Shown piece after piece: positions 22,297 through 28,980 of a DNA stretch of 28,980 nucleotides; the stretch's first letter is position 1; every line of letters begins with the position of its first letter. The notes under the pieces were generated by a model that saw nothing but the letters and a program-made list of their open reading frames with translations, was not told the origin of the DNA and searched no databases. Where the stretch lies: NCBI GenBank assembly GCA_010021145.1, contig RGRP01000002.1, positions 1 through 28,980 of the forward strand, given 5' to 3'. The position numbers and the translations under genes were made by a program. The DNA comes from Candidatus Fonsibacter lacus (GTDB lineage: Bacteria > Pseudomonadota > Alphaproteobacteria > Pelagibacterales > Pelagibacteraceae).

Positions 22297-22431
22297 ATGA
22301 AAAGAACCTATCAGCCAAGCAAAATAGTAAGAAAGAGAAGACACGGTTTTAGATCACGTATGGCAACTAAAGGCGGTCGAAAAGTTATTGCTCGAAGAAG
22401 ATTTAAGGGAAGAAAATCAGTATCTGCTTAA
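22297..22431 (+). CDS. rpmH: 50S ribosomal protein L34
   Basis: 44 residues, MKRTYQPSKIVRKRRHGFRS at the start and KGRKSVSA at the end, the full and normal length of bL34. This small, very basic protein stabilises 23S rRNA in the large subunit. The gene is too short to show up in a length-filtered ORF search. It is followed by rnpA after three bases, the almost universal rpmH-rnpA arrangement. The 81-base gap to the divergent TVP38 gene must contain the promoter; TATAAA occurs at 22269-22274. Confidence 0.97.
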   Translation: MKRTYQPSKIVRKRRHGFRSRMATKGGRKVIARRRFKGRKSVSA

Positions 22432-22434
22432 GTC

Positions 22435-22788
22435 ATGCCCAAGACTCTAAAATTTGAAAGTCTTAGAGGCAATCTCGAATTTAAAAAAATTCTATCAGCC
22501 AAAAAAGTAAGTTCTGACTTATTCACAATTTATTACACCAACAAAGATACTTCTCCTGAAACAAATAAAATTCATATAAGTTTTGTCTCAGCTAAAAAGC
22601 TCGGAAATGCTGTAAAAAGAAATAAGATTAGAAGAAGATTAAAAATGGCTGCACGTAAAGCGATTACTGAGATTGATTCATTTAACAATAAATATAAGTA
22701 TGCTGTTTTTGCAAAATCAAAAATATATGATGTTGATTTTGATAAAATTGTAAAAGAACTTGAATATAAATTTAGCTCGTTAAAATAA
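22435..22788 (+). CDS. rnpA: Ribonuclease P protein component
   Basis: 117 residues, the typical size for RnpA. The signature LGNAVKRNKIRRRLK (the RNR motif) is clear, and ISFVSAKK precedes it. The protein binds the catalytic RNase P RNA and helps tRNA 5' leader cleavage. It starts three bases after rpmH and its stop overlaps the yidD start (TAATG), part of the rpmH-rnpA-yidD-yidC operon. Confidence 0.96.
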   Translation: MPKTLKFESLRGNLEFKKILSAKKVSSDLFTIYYTNKDTSPETNKIHISFVSAKKLGNAVKRNKIRRRLKMAARKAITEIDSFNNKYKYAVFAKSKIYDVDFDKIVKELEYKFSSLK

Positions 22789-23048
22789 TGATAAAAAAAA
22801 TAGATAATTTTTTTTCTTTTATTCTTACAAAACTTATTAAACTATATAAATTTTTATTATCTCCTTTTTTTCATAACGCTTGTCATTATGATCCGACATG
22901 TTCTGAATACTTTATACAAAGTTTGAAAGAATTTGGTTTTATCAAAGGATGTTTTAAAGGAATTTTAAGAATTTTAAGATGTCATCCTATTAAATTTTTA
23001 GGTGGTGGGTTTGGTTACGATCCTGTCGTAAATAAGAAAAATAAATAA
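22788..23048 (+). CDS. yidD: Membrane protein insertion efficiency factor YidD
   Basis: 86 residues with the YidD core NACHYDPTCSEYFIQSLKEF (residues about 30-49) and RILRCHPIKFLGGGFGYDPV near the C-terminus. The conserved cysteines and the N-terminal amphipathic helix fit a peripheral inner-membrane protein that assists YidC. It overlaps both neighbours by one base (TAATG joints), so translation is coupled. Confidence 0.95.
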   Translation: MIKKIDNFFSFILTKLIKLYKFLLSPFFHNACHYDPTCSEYFIQSLKEFGFIKGCFKGILRILRCHPIKFLGGGFGYDPVVNKKNK

Positions 23049-24742
23049 TGGAAAATAGAAACGTTATCATAGCGGTCATATTATCAACTGCAATCTTGAT
23101 TGGTTGGTCAATGTACTTTGAAAATCCTAATGAGGCTCAAAAAAAGAAGCTAGAGATTCAAGGAAAGACTGAAACTCAAACTAATATTCAAAAACCAGAA
23201 ACCCCACAAACTACAAAGGCAAATCCAACAAAAGCTATTTCTAGAGGCGAAGCTCTAAAAGAAAGTGATAGAGTATTGATTGAAAATAGTAATTTGTCTG
23301 GCTCAATATCTTTAAGAGGAGCTCTAATTGACGATATTATATTAAAAAATTACCGAGAAGCGTTAGATAAAAATAGCAAATTCATTGTTCTTCTTAGTCC
23401 TAAAAAATCTGAAGATGGATATTTTGTAGAGTCTGGTTGGGCAACAGCCAAGTCGGACATTAAAGTTCCTGACAACAACAGCGTTTGGCAAATTAAGGAA
23501 GGTAAAAAATTAACCCCTTCTTCTCCTGTTACTCTTGAATGGAATAATAGAGAAGGAATAGTCTTTTCAAAAAAAATTGAAGTAGATGATAAATATTTAT
23601 TTAAAGTTACAGAAACAATTAGAAATGAAAAAAACAAAACTGCTGAACTATTTCATTATTCCCAAATTACTAAAAATACAAAACCTCATACAGATGCTTT
23701 TTATATTCTCCATGAAGGTTTAATTGGTGTTTCGGATAAAAATCTAAAAGAAGAAACCTACACTAATGTAGAAAAAGAAAAAAAGACCTATAACGGAAAA
23801 AGTGGCTGGTTTGGTATTACTGATAAATACTGGATGGCTGCAATTATTCCTGAAAATGGAAAATCTTTTAAAGCAGAATATTCATATGCAAATGCTTATA
23901 AAGCAAATTTTATAATATCTGAGCCAACTATAGTAAATCCTCAGAAGAGCTCCTCTAGTAGTTTCAAAATATTTCTTGGTGCAAAAGAAGTTCATACGGT
24001 TGATAACTATACTGAAAAAGAAAAAATTGATCGTTTCGATTTAGCTATTGATTGGGGTTGGTTTTATTTTATTACAAAACCTCTATTTTTTATAATTGAT
24101 TATATATTTAAAATTGTTGGAAATTTCGGTGTTGCCATTATTATTCTTACTATCATTGTAAGAATTATATTTTTTCCACTCGCCAACTATTCTTTTAGAT
24201 CCATGGCTAAAATGAAAGTTCTACAGCCAGAAATGTTAAGAATAAAAGAACTCTACAAAGATGATATGAAAAGAACGCAACAAGAAATGATGGCTTTATA
24301 TAAAAGAGAAAAAGTAAATCCTTTATCAGGATGTCTTCCAGTATTAATTCAAATCCCAATTTTCTTTGCTGTATACAAAATGCTTTTTGTAACTCTTGAA
24401 ATGCGTCATGCGCCGTTTTTTGGATGGATCAAAGATTTATCAGCTGCAGACCCAACAACTATTTTCAATTTATTTGGTCTCATTCCTTGGAATCCTCCTT
24501 CATTTTTAATGATAGGTGTGTGGCCAATATTAATGGGTATCACTATGTACCTTCAAATGAAGTTAAACCCAACCCCTCCAGACCCAATACAGGCGAAAAT
24601 TTTTGCTTTCTTTCCTTTAATAATGACGGTTATGTTAGCAACTTTTCCTTCTGGATTAGTTGTATATTGGACCGTAAGTAACGTTCTTACGATCGCTCAA
24701 CAATATTACATAATGAAAAAAACTACGGTGAAAACGGTTTGA
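23048..24742 (+). CDS. yidC: Membrane protein insertase YidC
   Basis: 564 residues. A first membrane helix (about 5-21) is followed by a long periplasmic domain (about 60-330) and the conserved five-helix insertase domain. The latter has WGWFYFITKPLFFIIDYIF, GNFGVAIIILTIIVRIIFFP with the conserved groove Arg, then the coiled hairpin MAKMKVLQPEMLRIKELY, NPLSGCLPVLIQIPIFFAVY, and FPSGLVVYWTVSNVLTIAQQ near the C-terminus. YidC inserts membrane proteins alone or with SecYEG. It ends overlapping argB (TGATG). Confidence 0.97.
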   Translation: MENRNVIIAVILSTAILIGWSMYFENPNEAQKKKLEIQGKTETQTNIQKPETPQTTKANPTKAISRGEALKESDRVLIENSNLSGSISLRGALIDDIILKNYREALDKNSKFIVLLSPKKSEDGYFVESGWATAKSDIKVPDNNSVWQIKEGKKLTPSSPVTLEWNNREGIVFSKKIEVDDKYLFKVTETIRNEKNKTAELFHYSQITKNTKPHTDAFYILHEGLIGVSDKNLKEETYTNVEKEKKTYNGKSGWFGITDKYWMAAIIPENGKSFKAEYSYANAYKANFIISEPTIVNPQKSSSSSFKIFLGAKEVHTVDNYTEKEKIDRFDLAIDWGWFYFITKPLFFIIDYIFKIVGNFGVAIIILTIIVRIIFFPLANYSFRSMAKMKVLQPEMLRIKELYKDDMKRTQQEMMALYKREKVNPLSGCLPVLIQIPIFFAVYKMLFVTLEMRHAPFFGWIKDLSAADPTTIFNLFGLIPWNPPSFLMIGVWPILMGITMYLQMKLNPTPPDPIQAKIFAFFPLIMTVMLATFPSGLVVYWTVSNVLTIAQQYYIMKKTTVKTV

Positions 24743-25596
24743 TGGATATTAAGTCTTTTTGGCCAGAACTTGGTCCATCAATTCAAGAGGCATCTGTTTA
24801 TTTCGACAAATATAAAAATAAAAAAATAATTCTAAAATATGGTGGTCAGGTTATGTCTGATCAAAGTTTGTCTAAAGCATTTGCACAGGATGCAGCAATT
24901 TTAAGAAAATTAGATGTTGATGTTGCTGTTATTCATGGTGGCGGTCCTCAAATCAAAACAAAACTAGAATCTCAAAATTTAGAAAGTAAATTTATTTCTG
25001 GATTGAGAGTAACCGATGAGAATGTGATAAAAGTTGTAGAAGACGTTTTATTAAATGAGATTAACCCAGATCTAAGAGATGCAATTATAAATTATGGGAC
25101 TAAAGCAGAATCGGTTACTGTTAGAAAAAATAATGTAATTCATATCGATAAAGCGATAGATGAACAATTAGGATTTGTTGGAGACCCGAAAAAGATTGAT
25201 ACAAAAATATTAAATAACTTCTTTAAGCAAAAAATTATTCCTGTCATTGCGCCTATGGGAATGGATAATAAAGGCCAAGTTTATAATGTAAATGCGGACA
25301 CAGCAGCTGGTACGATTGCAAATCAAATAAAGGCTGAAAGGCTTTTATTGATGACTGATGTTCCTGGAGTAAATGATAAAAATGGTAACCTGATATCGCA
25401 ATTATCTACAAAACAAGCTTTAGATCTAATTGATAATGGAACGATTACTGGCGGAATGATTCCAAAAATTAAAACGTGTATTAGCGCTATCGAGTCGGGT
25501 GTAAACGGAGTAGTTATTATTGATGGAAGAAAATCTCATGCCGTTCTTTTCGAATTATTTTCAAATCTTGGAGCTGGTACACTTATAGTAAAATAA
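24742..25596 (+). CDS. argB: Acetylglutamate kinase
   Basis: 284 residues from the ATG at 24742, which overlaps the yidC stop as TGATG. A TTG three bases earlier is in frame but is less likely. It phosphorylates N-acetylglutamate, the second step of arginine synthesis. Motifs are ILKYGGQVM (about 31-39), VIHGGGPQI (about 64-72), VNADTAAGTIANQI, LMTDVPGV and TGGMIPKIK, with the Lys and Gly residues of the amino-acid kinase family. It is distant from argD/argF in this window. In other alphaproteobacteria the GTPase gene engB often lies between yidC and argB; it is absent here. Confidence 0.97.
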   Translation: MDIKSFWPELGPSIQEASVYFDKYKNKKIILKYGGQVMSDQSLSKAFAQDAAILRKLDVDVAVIHGGGPQIKTKLESQNLESKFISGLRVTDENVIKVVEDVLLNEINPDLRDAIINYGTKAESVTVRKNNVIHIDKAIDEQLGFVGDPKKIDTKILNNFFKQKIIPVIAPMGMDNKGQVYNVNADTAAGTIANQIKAERLLLMTDVPGVNDKNGNLISQLSTKQALDLIDNGTITGGMIPKIKTCISAIESGVNGVVIIDGRKSHAVLFELFSNLGAGTLIVK

Positions 25597-26264
25597 TGGA
25601 TGAGATAAAAAACGTAAAATTTTGGATTTTTGATTTAGATAACACTCTTTACCCTTCATCGACAAATTTATTTTCAAGAATTGATAAACTGATGGCAAAT
25701 TTTATCACTGAACATTTAAATGTTAATCATGAAGAGGCTATTCAAATAAAAAATGATTACTTCCAAAAACATGGAACAACTTTGAATGGCTTAATCAAAA
25801 ATCATAATGTTGATCCTCATCACTTTTTAGAATTTGTTCATAACATTGATTACAGTTTTTTAAATAAAAATGAAAAATTAAATAAAGAAATAAAAAGTTT
25901 ACCTGGAAAAAAAATTATTTTTACTAATGGATCAAGAAAACATGCAAAAAATGTTGTTAATAATTTACAACTTGATGAAAACCTATTTTCAATATTTGAC
26001 ATTGTTGATTCAGATTTTGTTCCAAAACCAGAAAGGTCTCCTTATGAGAGGCTTATTAAAAAGTACGATATTGTGCCTGAGCAAAGTATTTTTTTTGAAG
26101 ATATTGCAAGAAACCTCAAGCCCGCTCATGATCTTGGCATGAAAACAGGATGGGTAATAAATGAAGATAATTGGGCAAAAGAAGGTCATGATGAAGATCA
26201 TGTACACTTCAAAATAAAAGAATTAGATCATTTTCTTGAGCAGTGTAATTTGTTAATTAAATAG
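25596..26264 (+). CDS. HAD-family hydrolase, pyrimidine 5'-nucleotidase type
   Basis: 222 residues. Haloacid dehalogenase motif I is FDLDNTLYPSS with Asp13 and Asp15. Motif II is IIFTNGSRKHA (about 109-119). Motif III with the lysine region is VPKPERSPYE, and motif IV is IFFEDIARNLKPAHDLGMKT (about 165-184). The combination matches the subfamily called pyrimidine 5'-nucleotidase (related to yeast Sdt1/Phm8). It releases phosphate from nucleoside monophosphates. The start overlaps the argB stop (TAATG) and dapD begins two bases after its end. Confidence 0.87.
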   Translation: MDEIKNVKFWIFDLDNTLYPSSTNLFSRIDKLMANFITEHLNVNHEEAIQIKNDYFQKHGTTLNGLIKNHNVDPHHFLEFVHNIDYSFLNKNEKLNKEIKSLPGKKIIFTNGSRKHAKNVVNNLQLDENLFSIFDIVDSDFVPKPERSPYERLIKKYDIVPEQSIFFEDIARNLKPAHDLGMKTGWVINEDNWAKEGHDEDHVHFKIKELDHFLEQCNLLIK

Positions 26265-26266
26265 AC

Positions 26267-27082
26267 ATGAGTCTAGAAAATATTATTTTAAAAGCTTGGG
26301 AAGATAAAAATAATATTAATAAAAATTCTGATAAAACAATTATCTCAGCTATTAACGAAACTTTAGAAAAACTTGACTCAGGTAATATTAGAGTCTGTGA
26401 AAAAAAAAATAATGAATGGCATACTCATCAATGGATAAAGAAAGCAATTCTTTTAAGTTTTAAAGTTCAAGATAATAAAATTCTTTCAGGTCCATATACC
26501 AGCTGGTTTGACAAAGTAGATGGCAAAACAACCCTTTGGAATGAAAAAAAACATATTGAAGCTGGATTTAGAGCAGTGCCAAATGGAGTTATAAGAAAAT
26601 CTGCATACATTGGAAAAAATGTTGTGTTGATGCCATCCTTTATAAATGTTGGTGCCTACGTTGATGATGGAACTATGATTGATACTTGGTCAACAGTTGG
26701 TTCATGTGCGCAGATTGGAAAAAATTGTCATATTTCTGGAGGAGTTGGAATTGGCGGAGTGCTAGAGCCTCTGCAAGCAAATCCAGTCATCATTGAGGAT
26801 AATTGTTTTATCGGAGCAAGATCTGAAGTAGCGGAGGGGGTGATTGTTGGTGAAGGTTCTGTAATTTCTATGGGGGTATATCTTGGTGCTTCAACAAAAA
26901 TTATAGATAGAAAAACAAACAAAACTATCTATGGAAAAGTTCCTCCCTATTCGGTGGTAGTTTCAGGATCGCTTGCAAATGAAGATAAAAGTAAACCAAG
27001 TTTATATTGCGCGGTGATTGTTAAAACTGTTGACGAAAAAACTAGAAGCAAAACTTCAATAAACGAATTATTGCGAGACTGA
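26267..27082 (+). CDS. dapD: Tetrahydrodipicolinate N-succinyltransferase
   Basis: 271 residues, the usual DapD length. The N-terminal helical part is followed by a left-handed beta helix of hexapeptide repeats, residues about 100-220, for example AYIGKNVVLMPSFINVGAYV, MIDTWSTVGSCAQIGKNCHI and SGGVGIGGVLEPLQ. The characteristic VIIEDNCFIGARSEVAEGV follows. It forms a trimer that adds succinate to tetrahydrodipicolinate in the succinylase route to diaminopimelate and lysine. dapE follows after one base. Confidence 0.97.
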   Translation: MSLENIILKAWEDKNNINKNSDKTIISAINETLEKLDSGNIRVCEKKNNEWHTHQWIKKAILLSFKVQDNKILSGPYTSWFDKVDGKTTLWNEKKHIEAGFRAVPNGVIRKSAYIGKNVVLMPSFINVGAYVDDGTMIDTWSTVGSCAQIGKNCHISGGVGIGGVLEPLQANPVIIEDNCFIGARSEVAEGVIVGEGSVISMGVYLGASTKIIDRKTNKTIYGKVPPYSVVVSGSLANEDKSKPSLYCAVIVKTVDEKTRSKTSINELLRD

Positions 27083-27083
27083 T

Positions 27084-28244
27084 ATGTTAAAAACTATCAG
27101 TGAAGTTTCTTTAGCAAAAGATCTGGTTAAATGTAAGAGCGTTACGCCTAAAGATGATGGGGCAATTAATGTTGTTGCAAAAAATCTAAAAAAATTAGGA
27201 TTTAAATGTCAGATTATGGAGTTCCAAGAAAAAGGAACTGTAAAAATAAAAAATTTATATGCAAAAATCGGAAATAGTTCTCCTAACCTTTGTTTTGCAG
27301 GACATACTGATGTTGTTCCAGTTGGCGATCTAAAGTCTTGGACTGTAAATCCTTTTGGTGGGGTTATAAAAAATCAAAAATTAATAGGTCGTGGCGTTAG
27401 CGATATGAAAGGCTCAATTGCATGCTTTATTGCAGCTGTTAGTGAATTTTTAAAAAAAAATAAAAAACAAAAAGGCTCAATTAGTTTTTTAATAACTGGC
27501 GATGAAGAAACTATTGCGATTAACGGTACTAAAAAAGTTATAGAAAAATTAATACAAAAAAAAGAAAAAATTGATTTCTGCATAGTAGGCGAACCAACAA
27601 ATGAAAGTAAACTAGGGGAAATGATTAAAATTGGCAGAAGAGGGAGTATGACTGGCCATTTAACGATTGTAGGTACTCAAGGACATGTTGCCTATCCTCA
27701 TGCTTCTAACAATCCTTCAACAATTATAGTTGAAGTTTTAAATAAAATAAAAAAATTTAAACTAGATAATGGCAATAAAGATTTTGAACCTTCAAATCTT
27801 GAAGTTACAAAAATTACTATCGATAACACTGCCGACAATGTTATTCCTGCTGAGGCCAAAGCTTCTTTTAATATAAGATTTAATAACTTACACACGTCAA
27901 CCTCTCTTAAGAAAAAATTTAATAAAATTTTTTCTTCTATTACTAAAAAATCTAAGGCTAGTTACAAAATTAAATATCATGTTTCAGGAGAGTCTTTTTT
28001 AACAAGGCCTAACAAAACCGTTTATATGATTAAAAATGTCATAAAAAAAAGTACAAAAATTAATCCTATCTTATCTACATCGGGAGGAACCTCGGATGCT
28101 CGTTTTATAAAAAAAATTGCACCTTGCATTGAATTTGGTTTAATTGCAAAAACAATCCACCAAGTAGATGAGATGGCCAAAATTGCTGATCTAAAAAAAT
28201 TAAAAAATATATACTTGGATATCCTTGTTAATTACTTTAAGTGA
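27084..28244 (+). CDS. dapE: Succinyl-diaminopimelate desuccinylase
   Basis: 386 residues of the M20 metallopeptidase family. Zinc ligands and motifs are AGHTDVVPVGD (His74), GRGVSDMKGS (Asp107), TGDEE (Glu141 as catalytic base, Glu142), GEPT near 165 and the final KTIHQVDE with the C-terminal zinc histidine. The middle part holds the dimerisation domain. It releases succinate from N-succinyl-LL-diaminopimelate. It is one base after dapD and overlaps the GTG start of the next gene by four bases (GTGA). Confidence 0.97.
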   Translation: MLKTISEVSLAKDLVKCKSVTPKDDGAINVVAKNLKKLGFKCQIMEFQEKGTVKIKNLYAKIGNSSPNLCFAGHTDVVPVGDLKSWTVNPFGGVIKNQKLIGRGVSDMKGSIACFIAAVSEFLKKNKKQKGSISFLITGDEETIAINGTKKVIEKLIQKKEKIDFCIVGEPTNESKLGEMIKIGRRGSMTGHLTIVGTQGHVAYPHASNNPSTIIVEVLNKIKKFKLDNGNKDFEPSNLEVTKITIDNTADNVIPAEAKASFNIRFNNLHTSTSLKKKFNKIFSSITKKSKASYKIKYHVSGESFLTRPNKTVYMIKNVIKKSTKINPILSTSGGTSDARFIKKIAPCIEFGLIAKTIHQVDEMAKIADLKKLKNIYLDILVNYFK

Positions 28245-28980
28245 CAACTTGTATATTTACTACTGATTCTTCCGTTCAACATGATACTGGACCAGGTCAT
28301 CCAGAATGTCCTGAGCGAATTCCGTCAATCATAAATGGTTTAAAAAAAATACAATCTCAAAAATTAATTTGGGAAAAGGTTAGATCTTTTGATGATAAAT
28401 ATATTAAACTTACTCATTCAGAAAAATATTTTGAAAAAATTAATCAATCATTTCCAAATGAAGGCTTGGCTTTTCTTGATGGAGACACAATTGTTTCTAA
28501 AGGTAGCAAAAAAGCAGCTTACGATGCAGTTGGGGCAATTATAAATGCTATCGATGCCGTAATGAATAAAGAATTCGATAATGCATTTTGTGTTGTCAGA
28601 CCTCCTGGACATCATGCTGAAAAAGAGCAGGCTATGGGATTTTGTATATTTAACAATATTGCTGTCGGCGCAACTTATTTAATGGAAAAATATAAAATGA
28701 ATAAAGTGGCAATTATTGATTTTGATGTTCACCATGGAAACGGCACGCAGGATATTTTTTATAATGAAAAAAAAGTTTTGTATATTTCATCACATCAATT
28801 TCCATTTTATCCTGGGACAGGATCTAAAGATGAAACTGGTAAATATAATAATATTTTAAATATTCCTCTAAAAGCAGGAACAAATTCTAGAGAATTCTTT
28901 GCTAGCTATAATAAAGTTTATGATAAATTAAACGAATTTAAGCCTGAATTTATATTATTATCAGCTGGATTTGATGCTCA
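28241..28980 (+). CDS. Histone deacetylase-like/AcuC family hydrolase, partial at right edge
   Basis: Starts at GTG 28241-28243, overlapping the dapE stop (GTGA), and runs off the window after 246 complete codons. The N-terminal block TTDSSVQHDTGPGHPECPER is typical of class II/AcuC-like deacetylases. Catalytic motifs are RPPGHHAEKEQAMGF (His124, His125), IIDFDVHHGNGTQD (zinc ligands Asp162 and His164), FPFYPGTGS and LSAGFDAH at the edge. The family removes acetyl groups from lysine or polyamines. Position at the end of the dap operon is suggestive but does not fix the substrate. Confidence 0.93.
   Translation, partial: MTTCIFTTDSSVQHDTGPGHPECPERIPSIINGLKKIQSQKLIWEKVRSFDDKYIKLTHSEKYFEKINQSFPNEGLAFLDGDTIVSKGSKKAAYDAVGAIINAIDAVMNKEFDNAFCVVRPPGHHAEKEQAMGFCIFNNIAVGATYLMEKYKMNKVAIIDFDVHHGNGTQDIFYNEKKVLYISSHQFPFYPGTGSKDETGKYNNILNIPLKAGTNSREFFASYNKVYDKLNEFKPEFILLSAGFDA

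Noticed and set aside
24739..24741. TTG start for argB three bases upstream
   Set aside because: The following ATG at 24742 overlaps the yidC stop as TGATG, the usual coupled arrangement; the TTG adds only one residue.
1..28980. CRISPR array, insertion sequence, prophage or toxin-antitoxin module
   Set aside because: No regularly spaced repeats, transposase, integrase, phage structural genes or recognisable toxin-antitoxin pair were seen on either strand.

Overview
The window is an AT-rich, tightly packed alphaproteobacterial segment that I read as SAR11 (Pelagibacterales). The evidence is overlapping start and stop codons, very short intergenic gaps, a gcrA gene, AT-biased Lys/Asn/Ile-rich proteins, and a Pho/Pst block next to plcP-agt and olsBA. 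There are no insertion sequences, integrases, CRISPR arrays or phage genes.

Layout. 1-2142 (minus strand): argF (partial), argD and an ABC-2 type permease. 2143-2806: a regulatory gap with DnaA-box-like sites and gcrA. 2803-6424 (minus): ppk and ppx, polyphosphate synthesis and breakdown. 6466-13241: sixA (plus) meets the minus-strand series phoR, pstS, pstC, pstA, pstB, phoU, phoB. 13350-16777: lipid remodelling genes, olsB-olsA (plus, ornithine lipid synthesis) converging on plcP-agt (minus, phospholipid head-group removal and glycosylation of the diacylglycerol). 16911-19493: a broken CPBP protease gene, a 59-residue lysine-rich coiled-coil microprotein gene, the largest non-coding gap, a diacylglycerol-kinase-like gene, a possible 32-residue membrane peptide, a DoxX-like gene and tRNA-Arg(ACG). 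19567-22215: an MFS transporter that lacks its last two helices, a Gate-domain membrane protein and a TVP38/VTT protein. 22297-28980 (plus): rpmH-rnpA-yidD-yidC-argB, a HAD nucleotidase, dapD, dapE and a histone-deacetylase-like gene cut by the window edge.

The central 14 kb works as one phosphorus-economy island. Phosphate is sensed (PhoR/PhoU/PhoB) and imported (PstSCAB), polyphosphate is made and degraded (Ppk/Ppx), and membrane phospholipid can be replaced by glycolipid and ornithine lipid (PlcP/Agt, OlsBA). Repeats with an 11-base period that resemble Pho boxes lie upstream of pstS, between phoR and olsB, and upstream of plcP.

The most striking anomaly is at about 6889-6893. The 3' ends of the convergent genes sixA and phoB are both missing and the remainders are joined tail to tail. 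The encoded PhoB stops before its DNA-recognition helix and SixA loses about its last 20 residues. Two other deletion-like lesions occur in the window, in the CPBP gene and possibly in the MFS gene. Whether these are real strain deletions or assembly errors cannot be decided from the sequence alone.
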